Positions 1 to 7,275 of a stretch of 17,501 nucleotides of DNA are shown one piece after another. A model generated the notes under the pieces. That model was not told the DNA's origin and searched no databases. It saw only the letters and a list, made by a program, of their open reading frames with translations. The position numbers and the translations under genes are program-made. The DNA is from Candidatus Omnitrophota bacterium (GTDB lineage Bacteria > Verrucomicrobiota > Verrucomicrobiia > Limisphaerales > UBA1319). The stretch covers positions 1 through 17,501 of the forward strand of contig JAMCZD010000211.1 of NCBI GenBank assembly GCA_023473405.1. The letters run 5' to 3'. Every line of letters starts with the position of its first letter. The first letter of the stretch is position 1.

Positions 1-1
1 C

Positions 2-1834
2 GCGCACAATTTTCAAATGGATAATTATGGTCGTGGCGACGAAGACAGTGTCGATGGCGATCCTATTTGCGTGGACGTTCAATGGGAGGCCAATAAGACT
101 TCCCGGAATGGGTCAGATATGCTAGTTGAGCCACAAGACGGGCCTCCGACATCAGAGGTTCTTAAAGGCTACACCCGCCTGCGGCTTGGCATTTGGGATG
201 GTCCTGACCCAGATCGTGACGCTGCCATGGAAGCGGAAACCATTCTTCACGAATACACGCATGCGCTTGTTGCACGGTTGGCGGGTTCAGTGAATATGAC
301 CATAAACGAGGGTTGGGCCAACTTTTATCCCATGGCATTGCTAAGCCAGGCTGATGAAAGCCCGGGCGAGGTTTATCCTATGTGTGCATATACCACTCAC
401 AATTGGGCCAGGTCACCAAATGATCGGCTGACTAATAATTACTATTTCGGGATCACCCTGTACCCGCATTCCCTCGATATGAGTAAGAATCCGCTGACGT
501 TTGAAGACATAAATTTCGTCCAATGGGATGGCCATCCCGGGATACCTCGGAATCCTGAATACCCGGACCCGCTAAATTCCCTTTACGTAGGCCAACCATT
601 ATGGACCGTCACGCTATGGGAGGCTCGGGCCAACCTGATTGAGAAGTATGGCTATTCAGACGGGAACCAAAAGATTCTTCAATTAGTGACAGACTCGATG
701 CATAAGGGCCCGCCTGATGGCTTTATTGATGCCCGCGAAAAGCTACTGGAAGCCGAGTATGACGCTACATCGGGCGCCGACGCCACAGAGATTTGGCAGG
801 CCTTTGCCAAACGGGGCATGGGATGGGGCGCCTATATTGAATACGGTGAACTGGACGACATTTATCACCAAGCCTTTGACATGCCACCGTTAGTAACAGG
901 CCAAACGCTGAGCACCTGGTATCGAAGCGATTTCAGCGGGTGGGTGGGGCTCCAATTTACGGTATCCAGCAAGCCACTCGTGGTGACCGACCTTGGACGG
1001 TGGGTGGTGAGCCAAGGCGGGAGCCATACCGTCAAGTTGGTAAATGGGAACGGAACTGATGTGACAGGCGGATCGGTATCGGTGAACACGGCTTCCCAGC
1101 CCACGGGGCAATTTGCTTACGCGAGCCTTTCTACCCCGGTCATATTGGCGGCCAACACGACCTACTATTTGGTAAGCCAGGAGGCACAGTATGGGGACCA
1201 GTGGTACGACGACTCGGCGTGTTATGTGACGAACTGCTACGCGGTTACAACGATTTGGCCGGCGTGGGCCAACAACGGGGAACAGACTTACTACATTTAC
1301 ACCAATTATGCCAACCACAGCTACGGCCCGGTGAGTTTCCGGTATCGGGTTGGTACTCCGCTCGTCACGGGTGAAGCTTTTGATAACGGATTAAGAAATA
1401 ATTTCAGCGGTTGGGTTGGATTTCAATTCACGGTTGCCGATCAACCGATGACGGTGACGGAATTGGGACGGTGGGTGGCGAGCCAAGGGGGAAGTCATAC
1501 GGTGAAGTTGGTGAACGCAAATGGAACGGACGTGACTGGTGGGTCGGTGTCGGTGAGCACCTCCGGCCAACCGGTGGGCAGGTATGCCTACGCGAACCTG
1601 GCTACGCCCTTGGTTCTGACGGCCAACACAACCTATTATTTGGTAAGCCAGGAGACGCAAAATGGCGACGAGTGGTACGATTATGCGGCGTGCTATTTGA
1701 GCAGCAGCGGTGCGGCGGTGCTTGATTATGCCGCTTACGCCGAAAATGGAAGCCAGACCTATTACGTTATTACCAACCGTCCCCACCGAAGCTATGGTCC
1801 TGTGAGTCTTCGGTATCTCCAGCCCATTCCGTGA
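2..1834 (+). CDS. M36 (fungalysin-like) zinc metallopeptidase with two C-terminal tandem domains, 5'-truncated
   Basis: Probably a secreted zinc endopeptidase. The frame is open to the left edge (AHNFQ precedes the first ATG at 17), and this 'NFQ..N.GRG' segment resembles the internal M36 core, so the true start lies outside the window. The zinc site is visible: HEYTH (His codons at 248 and 260, Glu at 251) and a downstream NEGWANF whose Glu codon is at 308, the expected third ligand. The catalytic part ends near 880. Two ~157-residue units follow (about 888-1358 and 1359-1834), sharing FSGWVG.QFTV, LGRWV.SQGGSHTVKLVN, ANTTYYLVSQE and SYGPVS.RY. They look like a beta-sandwich surface or adhesion module. 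The protein stops right after the second unit, with no PEP-CTERM-type sorting tail or membrane anchor. Signal peptide and propeptide are not visible. Family assignment is fairly sure; substrate is unknown. Confidence 0.85.
   Translation, partial: AHNFQMDNYGRGDEDSVDGDPICVDVQWEANKTSRNGSDMLVEPQDGPPTSEVLKGYTRLRLGIWDGPDPDRDAAMEAETILHEYTHALVARLAGSVNMTINEGWANFYPMALLSQADESPGEVYPMCAYTTHNWARSPNDRLTNNYYFGITLYPHSLDMSKNPLTFEDINFVQWDGHPGIPRNPEYPDPLNSLYVGQPLWTVTLWEARANLIEKYGYSDGNQKILQLVTDSMHKGPPDGFIDAREKLLEAEYDATSGADATEIWQAFAKRGMGWGAYIEYGELDDIYHQAFDMPPLVTGQTLSTWYRSDFSGWVGLQFTVSSKPLVVTDLGRWVVSQGGSHTVKLVNGNGTDVTGGSVSVNTASQPTGQFAYASLSTPVILAANTTYYLVSQEAQYGDQWYDDSACYVTNCYAVTTIWPAWANNGEQTYYIYTNYANHSYGPVSFRYRVGTPLVTGEAFDNGLRNNFSGWVGFQFTVADQPMTVTELGRWVASQGGSHTVKLVNANGTDVTGGSVSVSTSGQPVGRYAYANLATPLVLTANTTYYLVSQETQNGDEWYDYAACYLSSSGAAVLDYAAYAENGSQTYYVITNRPHRSYGPVSLRYLQPIP
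888..1834 (+). repeat. Tandem duplicated C-terminal domain (2 x ~157 codons)
   Basis: Two adjacent in-frame units inside the M36 peptidase gene start at about 888 (VTGQTLSTWYRSDFSGWVG) and 1359 (VTGEAFDNGLRNNFSGWVG). They match along their whole length at protein level and recognisably at DNA level, for example around 980-1080 against 1450-1550. Each carries HTVKLVN.NGTDVTGGSVSV. The variable part is the second half, between the WYD and YGPVS motifs. This is an intragenic domain duplication rather than a mobile repeat. Confidence 0.85.
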
Positions 1835-1923
1835 GGTGGAACGGGCCAGTTATAGCTTGGTCCATGGCAGGTAAGAATTCAAGTGCCTCCCTTTATAGAT
1901 GGGCCGAGATGCATCTACTGCAG

Positions 1924-2619
1924 TCACGCCTTCCTGAGGAGTGTTTCCCGTCGGGGTATGACCTCGATTGGCGCTTTGTTTTTTGCGAGTTGGTTGGCTG
2001 GCAAAACACCGCGCCAGGCCGTGTTTGCGTAAATGACGGAGTTGCGCCCGATGATGCTGCCGGGGTTCAGCACGGCGTTGCAGCCGATGTCGGTGTTGTC
2101 GCCGAGCAAGGCGCCGAACTTGCGAAGGCCGGTATCGAACAGCTTGCCCTCCCATTCGACTGTGACTGTGCCGGGGACCAATTTCACATTGGAGATTTTA
2201 ACCCCGGCGCCCAGGTGTGCATGATGGCCGAGGATTGAATCACCGACGTAGTTGAAGTGCGGCACCTGGCAATCGTTGAACAACAACGAATGCTTCAGCT
2301 CGCAGGAATTGCCGATGACGCAACGGTCGCCAATGATAACATCACTACGGATGTATGCATTATGCCGAATCTGGCAATCGCGTCCGATAATAACCGGGCC
2401 TTTAATCATTGCCCCGTCCTCGATAACGGTGCCCTCACCGATGCAAACCGGTCCGTCAATGAAACAGCGCCCCAAGCAGCGGTGATGCGTCCCTGGTTGC
2501 AGGTGGTGCTCGAGATAGCCCTTGATTCTCTTGAGCGCCTCCCAGCCGAACTCGCAGCCTTCGAAAATCTCGGCGTGTTCGGTCTCTGCCAGGTTGAATA
2601 AATCCGCCGGTTGCAGCAT
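1924..2619 (-). CDS. Left-handed beta-helix acyltransferase, GlmU C-terminal-like
   Basis: A 231-residue protein made almost entirely of hexapeptide repeats ([LIV]-G-x4 type, e.g. PVCIGEGTVIEDGAMI, RSDVIIGDRCVIG), the left-handed beta-helix of acyltransferases. Residues ~113-140 (FNDCQVPHFNYVGDSILG...LGAG) align with the GlmU acetyltransferase segment that contains GHLTYLGDAEIG; His121 matches the catalytic His (His363 in E. coli GlmU). The N-terminal pyrophosphorylase Rossmann domain of full GlmU is absent and is replaced by ~50 residues, so it cannot make UDP-GlcNAc alone. It may acetylate a sugar phosphate or nucleotide sugar for envelope synthesis (inference). It lies downstream of rsmB on the same strand, 100 bases away. 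The ATG at 2619 has no obvious Shine-Dalgarno. Databases often name such proteins 'UDP-N-acetylglucosamine diphosphorylase', which overstates what is seen. Confidence 0.8.
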   Translation of the reverse strand: MLQPADLFNLAETEHAEIFEGCEFGWEALKRIKGYLEHHLQPGTHHRCLGRCFIDGPVCIGEGTVIEDGAMIKGPVIIGRDCQIRHNAYIRSDVIIGDRCVIGNSCELKHSLLFNDCQVPHFNYVGDSILGHHAHLGAGVKISNVKLVPGTVTVEWEGKLFDTGLRKFGALLGDNTDIGCNAVLNPGSIIGRNSVIYANTAWRGVLPANQLAKNKAPIEVIPRRETLLRKA

Positions 2620-2666
2620 GTGGACAAGATAGGGTTTTTAGGGGTAGTCGCAATGCAAATCGGTGG

Positions 2667-2735
2667 GGGAAGAACACGGGCGAACACGGACTGACACGGA
2701 CGAACCGGTGCTTCACGCTCTACGCTTCACGCTCC
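2667..2735. repeat. Short-period intergenic repeat block, copy A
   Basis: Contains three to four imperfect 10-base units (gaacacgggc, gaacacggac, tgacacggac, then gaaccggtgc) from 2672, preceded by gggaa. It is followed by two direct copies of cttcacgctc (2711-2720 and 2726-2735). The right end overlaps the 3' end of rsmB: the last codons and the TAG stop (2720-2722) fall in the second half of the block. A related block occurs at 15562-15661. Confidence 0.6.
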
Positions 2736-4036
2736 TGGCCACGTCGTATCCGGGCTGTGTAGGCGCCGTCTACGCCGTCGGCAAAGGGGAGCAACTGTCG
2801 TTCCATTTCCAGTTGGTAATCAGGGGATTTGGCCAGGAAAGCATCCACGACCCGCCGGTTTTCTTCGGGCTCGAGGCTGCAGGTGCTGTAGACCAGGGTG
2901 CCCCCTGGTTTTAGATGCAGAGCGCCCTGGCGGAGGAGGGTGGATTGGAGATTTTGCAATCGGGATAATTCAGACGGCTGGAGGCGCCACCGCAAGTCCA
3001 CCCGCCGCCGCATGACGCCGGTATTCGAGCACGGCGCGTCAACCAGGACTTTGTCGAAGAGCCTCGAACCGAGGGGTTCGGGCAGTTGGGGAGGGGCAAG
3101 GATTGGATTAACGCAGGTGATCCCCAGGCGAGTACAGTTTTCCTTGAGCAATTCGAGCCGGATGACGCGGTTATCCAGGGCAACGATTTGTCCGCGGTTT
3201 TGCATGAGCTGAGCCATGAAAGTCGTCTTGCCGCCGGGCGCGGCGCAGAAGTCCAACACCGTTTCGCCCGGACGCGGGTCAAGTTCGCGCACGGCGAGCA
3301 AGGTGCTGGGGTCCTGGACGTAAAAGCAGCCTTGGCGAAAACTGGGTAATGCGCCCAGGTATGGGTGCGATCCCAATTGGAAAACCAAGCCGTCCCCGGT
3401 CCAGTCCCATGTCCGGGCGGTGAAGGACACTCCCTCGGCTTGCCAGAGGGCGGCCAGGGAAGCGGAGTTGGAGCGCAAAGCGTTGAGCCTGGCGAACGTG
3501 GGTGGCGGGGTATTATTCCAGCGAAGCAGGGCGATTAGATTCTCTCGTCCGAAGGCTTGCTCCCATCGCTCACATAACCAGTCGGGATGAGAATACCCGA
3601 GGCTGGGCTGGCGGGTTTTAAGGTCCTCGAGAAGGCGCTCGGCTGCCGCCGCTTCGCGCCCATAGCCGCGCAACACGGCATTGAGGAATCGCGCCTGGTA
3701 ACTCAGGCGGCGTTGTTTTGCCAGCTCGACTGTTTCGTTCACGGCGGCATGGTCGGGGATGTGATCGAGCCAGAACAATTGATAGAGTCCCAGGCGCAGG
3801 AGGACGCGGACCTCGGGTGCGGGAGGGCGCCGGGAGAGTTGGCGATCGATGAGCCAATCGAGGGTTGACTGCCAGCGAACGACGCCATAAACGAGCTCCT
3901 GGATCAAGCGCCGGTCTTGGTCTGAAACTGGCGTTTTGGCAAGCAGCTTTTCAAGTCGATTTTCCACGAAATCTGCCCGGGGCGAATGTGAGATCAAAAT
4001 TCGCGCGGCAATTTCTCTTGGTTTTAGCGAACCCAT
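2720..4036 (-). CDS. rsmB: 16S rRNA (cytosine-967-C5)-methyltransferase
   Basis: Methylates C967 of 16S rRNA using SAM. At 438 residues it is close to the usual RsmB length. An N-terminal NusB-like helical RNA-binding domain (about residues 1-135) precedes a Rossmann methyltransferase domain. SAM motif I is DFCAAPGGKT starting at Asp262. Motif IV is DAPCSNTG with Cys336 (product release). Motif VI is STCSLEPEEN with Cys386, the expected nucleophile. The substrate-discriminating RRRVDLRWR follows motif IV as in RsmB rather than RsmF/NSUN proteins. The start at 4036 gives MGSLKPREIAARIL, normal for the family, and leaves a 47-base divergent gap to greA. The last residues (QEREA) and the stop codon are encoded inside repeat copy A, suggesting the natural end was altered by the repeat. 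Confidence 0.95.
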   Translation of the reverse strand: MGSLKPREIAARILISHSPRADFVENRLEKLLAKTPVSDQDRRLIQELVYGVVRWQSTLDWLIDRQLSRRPPAPEVRVLLRLGLYQLFWLDHIPDHAAVNETVELAKQRRLSYQARFLNAVLRGYGREAAAAERLLEDLKTRQPSLGYSHPDWLCERWEQAFGRENLIALLRWNNTPPPTFARLNALRSNSASLAALWQAEGVSFTARTWDWTGDGLVFQLGSHPYLGALPSFRQGCFYVQDPSTLLAVRELDPRPGETVLDFCAAPGGKTTFMAQLMQNRGQIVALDNRVIRLELLKENCTRLGITCVNPILAPPQLPEPLGSRLFDKVLVDAPCSNTGVMRRRVDLRWRLQPSELSRLQNLQSTLLRQGALHLKPGGTLVYSTCSLEPEENRRVVDAFLAKSPDYQLEMERQLLPFADGVDGAYTARIRRGQEREA

Positions 4037-4083
4037 ACGATAATAATAACAGGGCCTTTCTAACAGGCGATGTTTTTAAGACT
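4037..4083. promoter_or_regulatory. Divergent rsmB/greA intergenic promoter region
   Basis: Only 47 bases separate the two divergent start codons, so both promoters or their cores must lie here or reach into the genes. The stretch is AT-rich relative to its surroundings (ataataataac, then tgtttttaag). On the minus strand a TATTAT-like hexamer lies just upstream of rsmB. No clear -35/-10 pair could be fixed by eye, and neither gene shows a strong Shine-Dalgarno. Confidence 0.3.
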
Positions 4084-5928
4084 ATGAAAGATGAGCTCGA
4101 AAAACTGGTTGCCGCGGGCAAGATCAGCCGTCACCACGTTGAACCGCTGGTGAAACTGGCTCAATGCGGCTACTGCATGCATCGGAGTTGGGGCTTTGGA
4201 CGAATTACGAATGTCGACACGGTGTTCAGCCGGTTTACCATCGATTTTCCGACGAAACCGGGGCACTCGATGGATTTGGCGTTTGCGGCGGAGTCACTGA
4301 AGCCCATATCGCCGGACCATATCCTGGCGCGAAAGGCAGCCGACTTGGCTTCGCTTCGGGAAATGGCCGCAATCCACCATTTGGAATTGATCCGACTGGT
4401 GCTGGAAAGCTTCGGCGGCAAGGCGACGGTGGAACAAATACAGCAAGCCCTCGTGCCGGACGTTATCACCGAGGATTGGCGAAAATGGTGGGACGCGGCC
4501 AAGCGCGAGATGAAGAAGGACGGTCATTTTTATGTGCCGTTGAAGAAGAACGACGCGGTGGTTTATCAAGCCAAAGAAACAACGATCCAGGAGCGGTTGT
4601 TGGCCGATTTCAGGGCCGCCAAGGGACTCAAGGCGCGGCTGATTCAGGCCCATGAATTAATCAAGTCCATCCATGATTTGGACAATCCACAGGCGGTGGT
4701 GAAGGAAGTACTCGCCACGTTGAATACCGAGATTGCCAGCCATCAACGCACCCAGCCTGCCTTGGCCCTCGAGGCCATTTTTGTTCGCGACGAAGTCCGT
4801 CAGACGGCGGGTATCGAGCCCCAGGAGGGCGCTGTTTCCGCCGGGCAAGTGTGGGGGCAGAATCTGCCGCTTGGCCAAATGATCGAACCAATGCCCTCAG
4901 CCAAATTCAAGCAGGCCCTCCAATCGTTTCAGCAGGCCAATCCCGAACACTGGGCTGAGGTTGTGCTGGACGCACTCAATACCCTTTCGACCAAGCTTTG
5001 CGGTGAAGCCGCCCAGTTGTTGATTCAGGGAGGACATCTCGATCAGCTCAAGGAACTGCTGGCCCGCCTCATCAGCCAGCACCATGCCGGCAGCAATTTG
5101 TTGCTCTGGCTCGCCAAGGAACGAACCGACGCCTTTGCGGATATCCTTGGTCCCGAGGTGTTTCGCGCCATGTTGACCGCCATCGAGCGCGACCAATTCA
5201 ACGAGAAAAAGTCCAACCGATTGCGGGATTACATCCTGGATGACCAGGATCTCCTGGTCGAGCTAATCGAGTCAGCCGATATGGAAGTCATCAAGGACTT
5301 GACGCGCACCTTGCAGCTCTCGCCCAGCTTTGATGATATGGACAAACGCTCTTTGTTTGCGCGGATTGTCAAGCATTTCCCCGCCATCCAACCGTTGATC
5401 TCCGGAGAACAACACGCCCGACAGGAATCCAACCTGATTGTCTCCTGGGAAAGCCTCGAACGGCGCAAGACCGAGTATAACGAGCTGGTGCACCGGAAAA
5501 TCCCCGCCAACTCGCGCGAAATTGCCCAGGCGCGCAGCTATGGCGACCTAAGCGAAAACCATGAATACAAGGCGGCAAAGGAGATGCAAAAACTCCTCAT
5601 GCGCCGCAAGGCTGAATTGGAGAACCTGCTGGAGCGGGCGCGCGGAACGGATTTCCTCAATGTTCGAACCGAGGCGGTCAGTGTCGGCACGCGGGTCAAA
5701 GTGACCGATCTTCAGACCATGCACCAGGAGTCCTTTGCCATCCTCGGGGCGTGGGATTTTGACGTGGAAAAGGGCATTATCAGTTACCTCAGCCCAATGG
5801 CCCAAGCCCTGTTGAATCGCAAGGCGGGCGAGGAAGTGCAGTTTGAGATGGACGGCGCGACGAAGCGGTATCGCGTGGACACCATCGAGGCCTATCGGAC
5901 ATCACCCAGCCAAACGGTTGCAGCTTAG
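4084..5928 (+). CDS. greA: PVC-type long transcription elongation factor GreA
   Basis: Rescues backtracked RNA polymerase by stimulating transcript cleavage through the secondary channel. The C-terminal ~159 residues (456-614) form a complete GreA. It has a coiled coil with the acidic tip YGDLSENHEYKAAKE (Asp488 and Glu491, matching E. coli Asp41/Glu44), then an FKBP-like domain (VSVGTRVKVTDL ... SPMAQALLNRKAGEEVQF). Ordinary GreA is ~158 residues; here ~455 extra residues precede it. That extension opens with a helix, a barrel-like SWGFGRI...FTIDF..KPGHSMDL segment (about 35-80) that could be a small Tudor/SH3-like domain, and then mostly helical sequence including a WRKWW motif near 137. 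Chlamydial GreA is also very long, so this is probably lineage-specific. The open frame extends left into antisense rsmB, but the ATG at 4084 is the only sensible start. argJ begins 5 bases after the stop. Confidence 0.9.
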   Translation: MKDELEKLVAAGKISRHHVEPLVKLAQCGYCMHRSWGFGRITNVDTVFSRFTIDFPTKPGHSMDLAFAAESLKPISPDHILARKAADLASLREMAAIHHLELIRLVLESFGGKATVEQIQQALVPDVITEDWRKWWDAAKREMKKDGHFYVPLKKNDAVVYQAKETTIQERLLADFRAAKGLKARLIQAHELIKSIHDLDNPQAVVKEVLATLNTEIASHQRTQPALALEAIFVRDEVRQTAGIEPQEGAVSAGQVWGQNLPLGQMIEPMPSAKFKQALQSFQQANPEHWAEVVLDALNTLSTKLCGEAAQLLIQGGHLDQLKELLARLISQHHAGSNLLLWLAKERTDAFADILGPEVFRAMLTAIERDQFNEKKSNRLRDYILDDQDLLVELIESADMEVIKDLTRTLQLSPSFDDMDKRSLFARIVKHFPAIQPLISGEQHARQESNLIVSWESLERRKTEYNELVHRKIPANSREIAQARSYGDLSENHEYKAAKEMQKLLMRRKAELENLLERARGTDFLNVRTEAVSVGTRVKVTDLQTMHQESFAILGAWDFDVEKGIISYLSPMAQALLNRKAGEEVQFEMDGATKRYRVDTIEAYRTSPSQTVAA

Positions 5929-5933
5929 AACAA

Positions 5934-7274
5934 ATGAGACCGCCTTTTCGGGTGATCCCCGGTTCCATAACCGCCCCGCAAGGTTTTCATGCGGCGGGAG
6001 TGTTTTGCGATATCAAACGACTCGGCACGGGTAAAGGCTCCGAGAAAGGCCAAAAACGCGACCTGGCGATCCTCTTTTCCCGCGTGCCGGCTGCCGTGGC
6101 CGGTCTTTTCACCACCAACCAGATTTGCGCGGCGCCCGTGCGTGTCAGTTTGCCTCGTGCCCAGCAACCAATGGCTCAAGCGGTGGTGCTCAATTCCGGC
6201 AATGCCAATGCGTGCACGGGCCGGCGGGGCTTGCTGGATGCCCAAGCGATGACCCGGATGGTGGCTCAGCGTCTGGGGTTGCCTGATCGAAGTGTGCTGG
6301 TTTGTTCAACGGGGCGAATCGGCGTGCCCATGCCGATGGCCAATGTAAAACGCGGTATTCAGGCGGCAGCCGACTTGTTGGGCAACGGCCCGGAGAATGG
6401 CCATCACCTGGCTGAGGCGATCATGACCAGCGATACCCGTCCCAAAGAGGTGGCGATCGAGTTGAAGCTGGGTGGCAAACCGGTCTGCATTGCCGGGGTG
6501 GCCAAGGGGGCGGGCATGATTCAGCCGGGCATGAGCCCTTCCGGCGAGCGTCCGCCTGTTGTTCCTCTTCACGCCACGATGCTCGCGCTGATCACTACCG
6601 ATGCCGCGATCGATCCGCCCTGGTTGAAAACGGCTCTGGCCAACTCGGTGGCCTCCAGTTTCAACCGGATCACCATCGATGGCGATATGAGCACCAACGA
6701 TTCGGTTATCGCCTTGGCCAACGGGCTTGCCGGAAATGCGCACCTGACCGGTGCGGACGGCCCTGGCCGGTCGCGAGACTCGGCAGTTTTTCAGGCTGCG
6801 CTGGACTTCGTCTGTCTCGAGCTCGCCAAGATGATGGTGCGGGACGGCGAAGGGGTCTCGAGGTTCGTCACGGTGAAGGTTTTCGGCGCGCGGTCCTATG
6901 CCGAGGCCGACGCGGCGGCGCGAGCCGTGGCCAACAGCGCCCTTGTCAAAACCAGTTGGTGTGGAGGCGATCCCAATTGGGGCCGGATTCTGGATGCCCT
7001 TGGTTATTCAGCGGCGAAGGTGGTCGAGGAAAAGGTGGACATGGGTTACAGCCTGCCGGATGGCAAAAAGGTGCTCTATTCCCTTAAAGGCGGCCAGCCA
7101 ACCGCAACCTCGTTCAAGACCCTCTGCACCCTGGTGGCTCGCCCCGAATTCGACCTCCATATCCATTTGCACCTCGGCAAATCAAACGCCGTCGTTTACA
7201 CCGCTGATTTGACTGAGGCCTATGTCGATTTCAACAAAGGCAGCGTGGGCGATCCGTCGGCCATGGGCGGCTGA
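5934..7274 (+). CDS. argJ: Bifunctional ornithine acetyltransferase / N-acetylglutamate synthase
   Basis: Transfers acetyl from N-acetylornithine to glutamate and, in bifunctional members, also uses acetyl-CoA; this recycles acetyl groups in arginine synthesis. Length 446, slightly above the usual ~400. Family motifs: FTTNQICAAPV near residue 62, VLNSGNANACTG, STGRIGVPMP, VAKGAGMIQPGM, ATMLALITTDA, FNRITIDGDMSTNDS, and WCGGDPNWGRI. The family is an autoprocessing N-terminal nucleophile enzyme; cleavage is expected between Ala214 and Thr215 (Thr codon at 6576), giving alpha and beta chains. Unusual: 13 residues (201-213, SPSGERPPVVPLH) sit between the normal M-I-x-P-x-M and A-T-M-L, directly before the cleavage site. 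The start follows greA by 5 bases and the stop precedes the DNA methyltransferase ATG by one base, so cotranscription is likely. Whether it is mono- or bifunctional cannot be told from sequence. Confidence 0.95.
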   Translation: MRPPFRVIPGSITAPQGFHAAGVFCDIKRLGTGKGSEKGQKRDLAILFSRVPAAVAGLFTTNQICAAPVRVSLPRAQQPMAQAVVLNSGNANACTGRRGLLDAQAMTRMVAQRLGLPDRSVLVCSTGRIGVPMPMANVKRGIQAAADLLGNGPENGHHLAEAIMTSDTRPKEVAIELKLGGKPVCIAGVAKGAGMIQPGMSPSGERPPVVPLHATMLALITTDAAIDPPWLKTALANSVASSFNRITIDGDMSTNDSVIALANGLAGNAHLTGADGPGRSRDSAVFQAALDFVCLELAKMMVRDGEGVSRFVTVKVFGARSYAEADAAARAVANSALVKTSWCGGDPNWGRILDALGYSAAKVVEEKVDMGYSLPDGKKVLYSLKGGQPTATSFKTLCTLVARPEFDLHIHLHLGKSNAVVYTADLTEAYVDFNKGSVGDPSAMGG

Positions 7275-7275
7275 A

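Noticed and set aside
890..1318. Long minus-strand frames (890-1318 and 1391-1786) opposite the tandem domains
   Set aside because: They occur at equivalent places in both repeat units, as expected for mirror frames of a duplicated coding region.
3865..4083. N-terminal extension of greA, open in frame from 3865
   Set aside because: It lies antisense to the conserved NusB-like domain of rsmB. The ATG at 4084 gives a start typical of the protein, and there is no other Met between.
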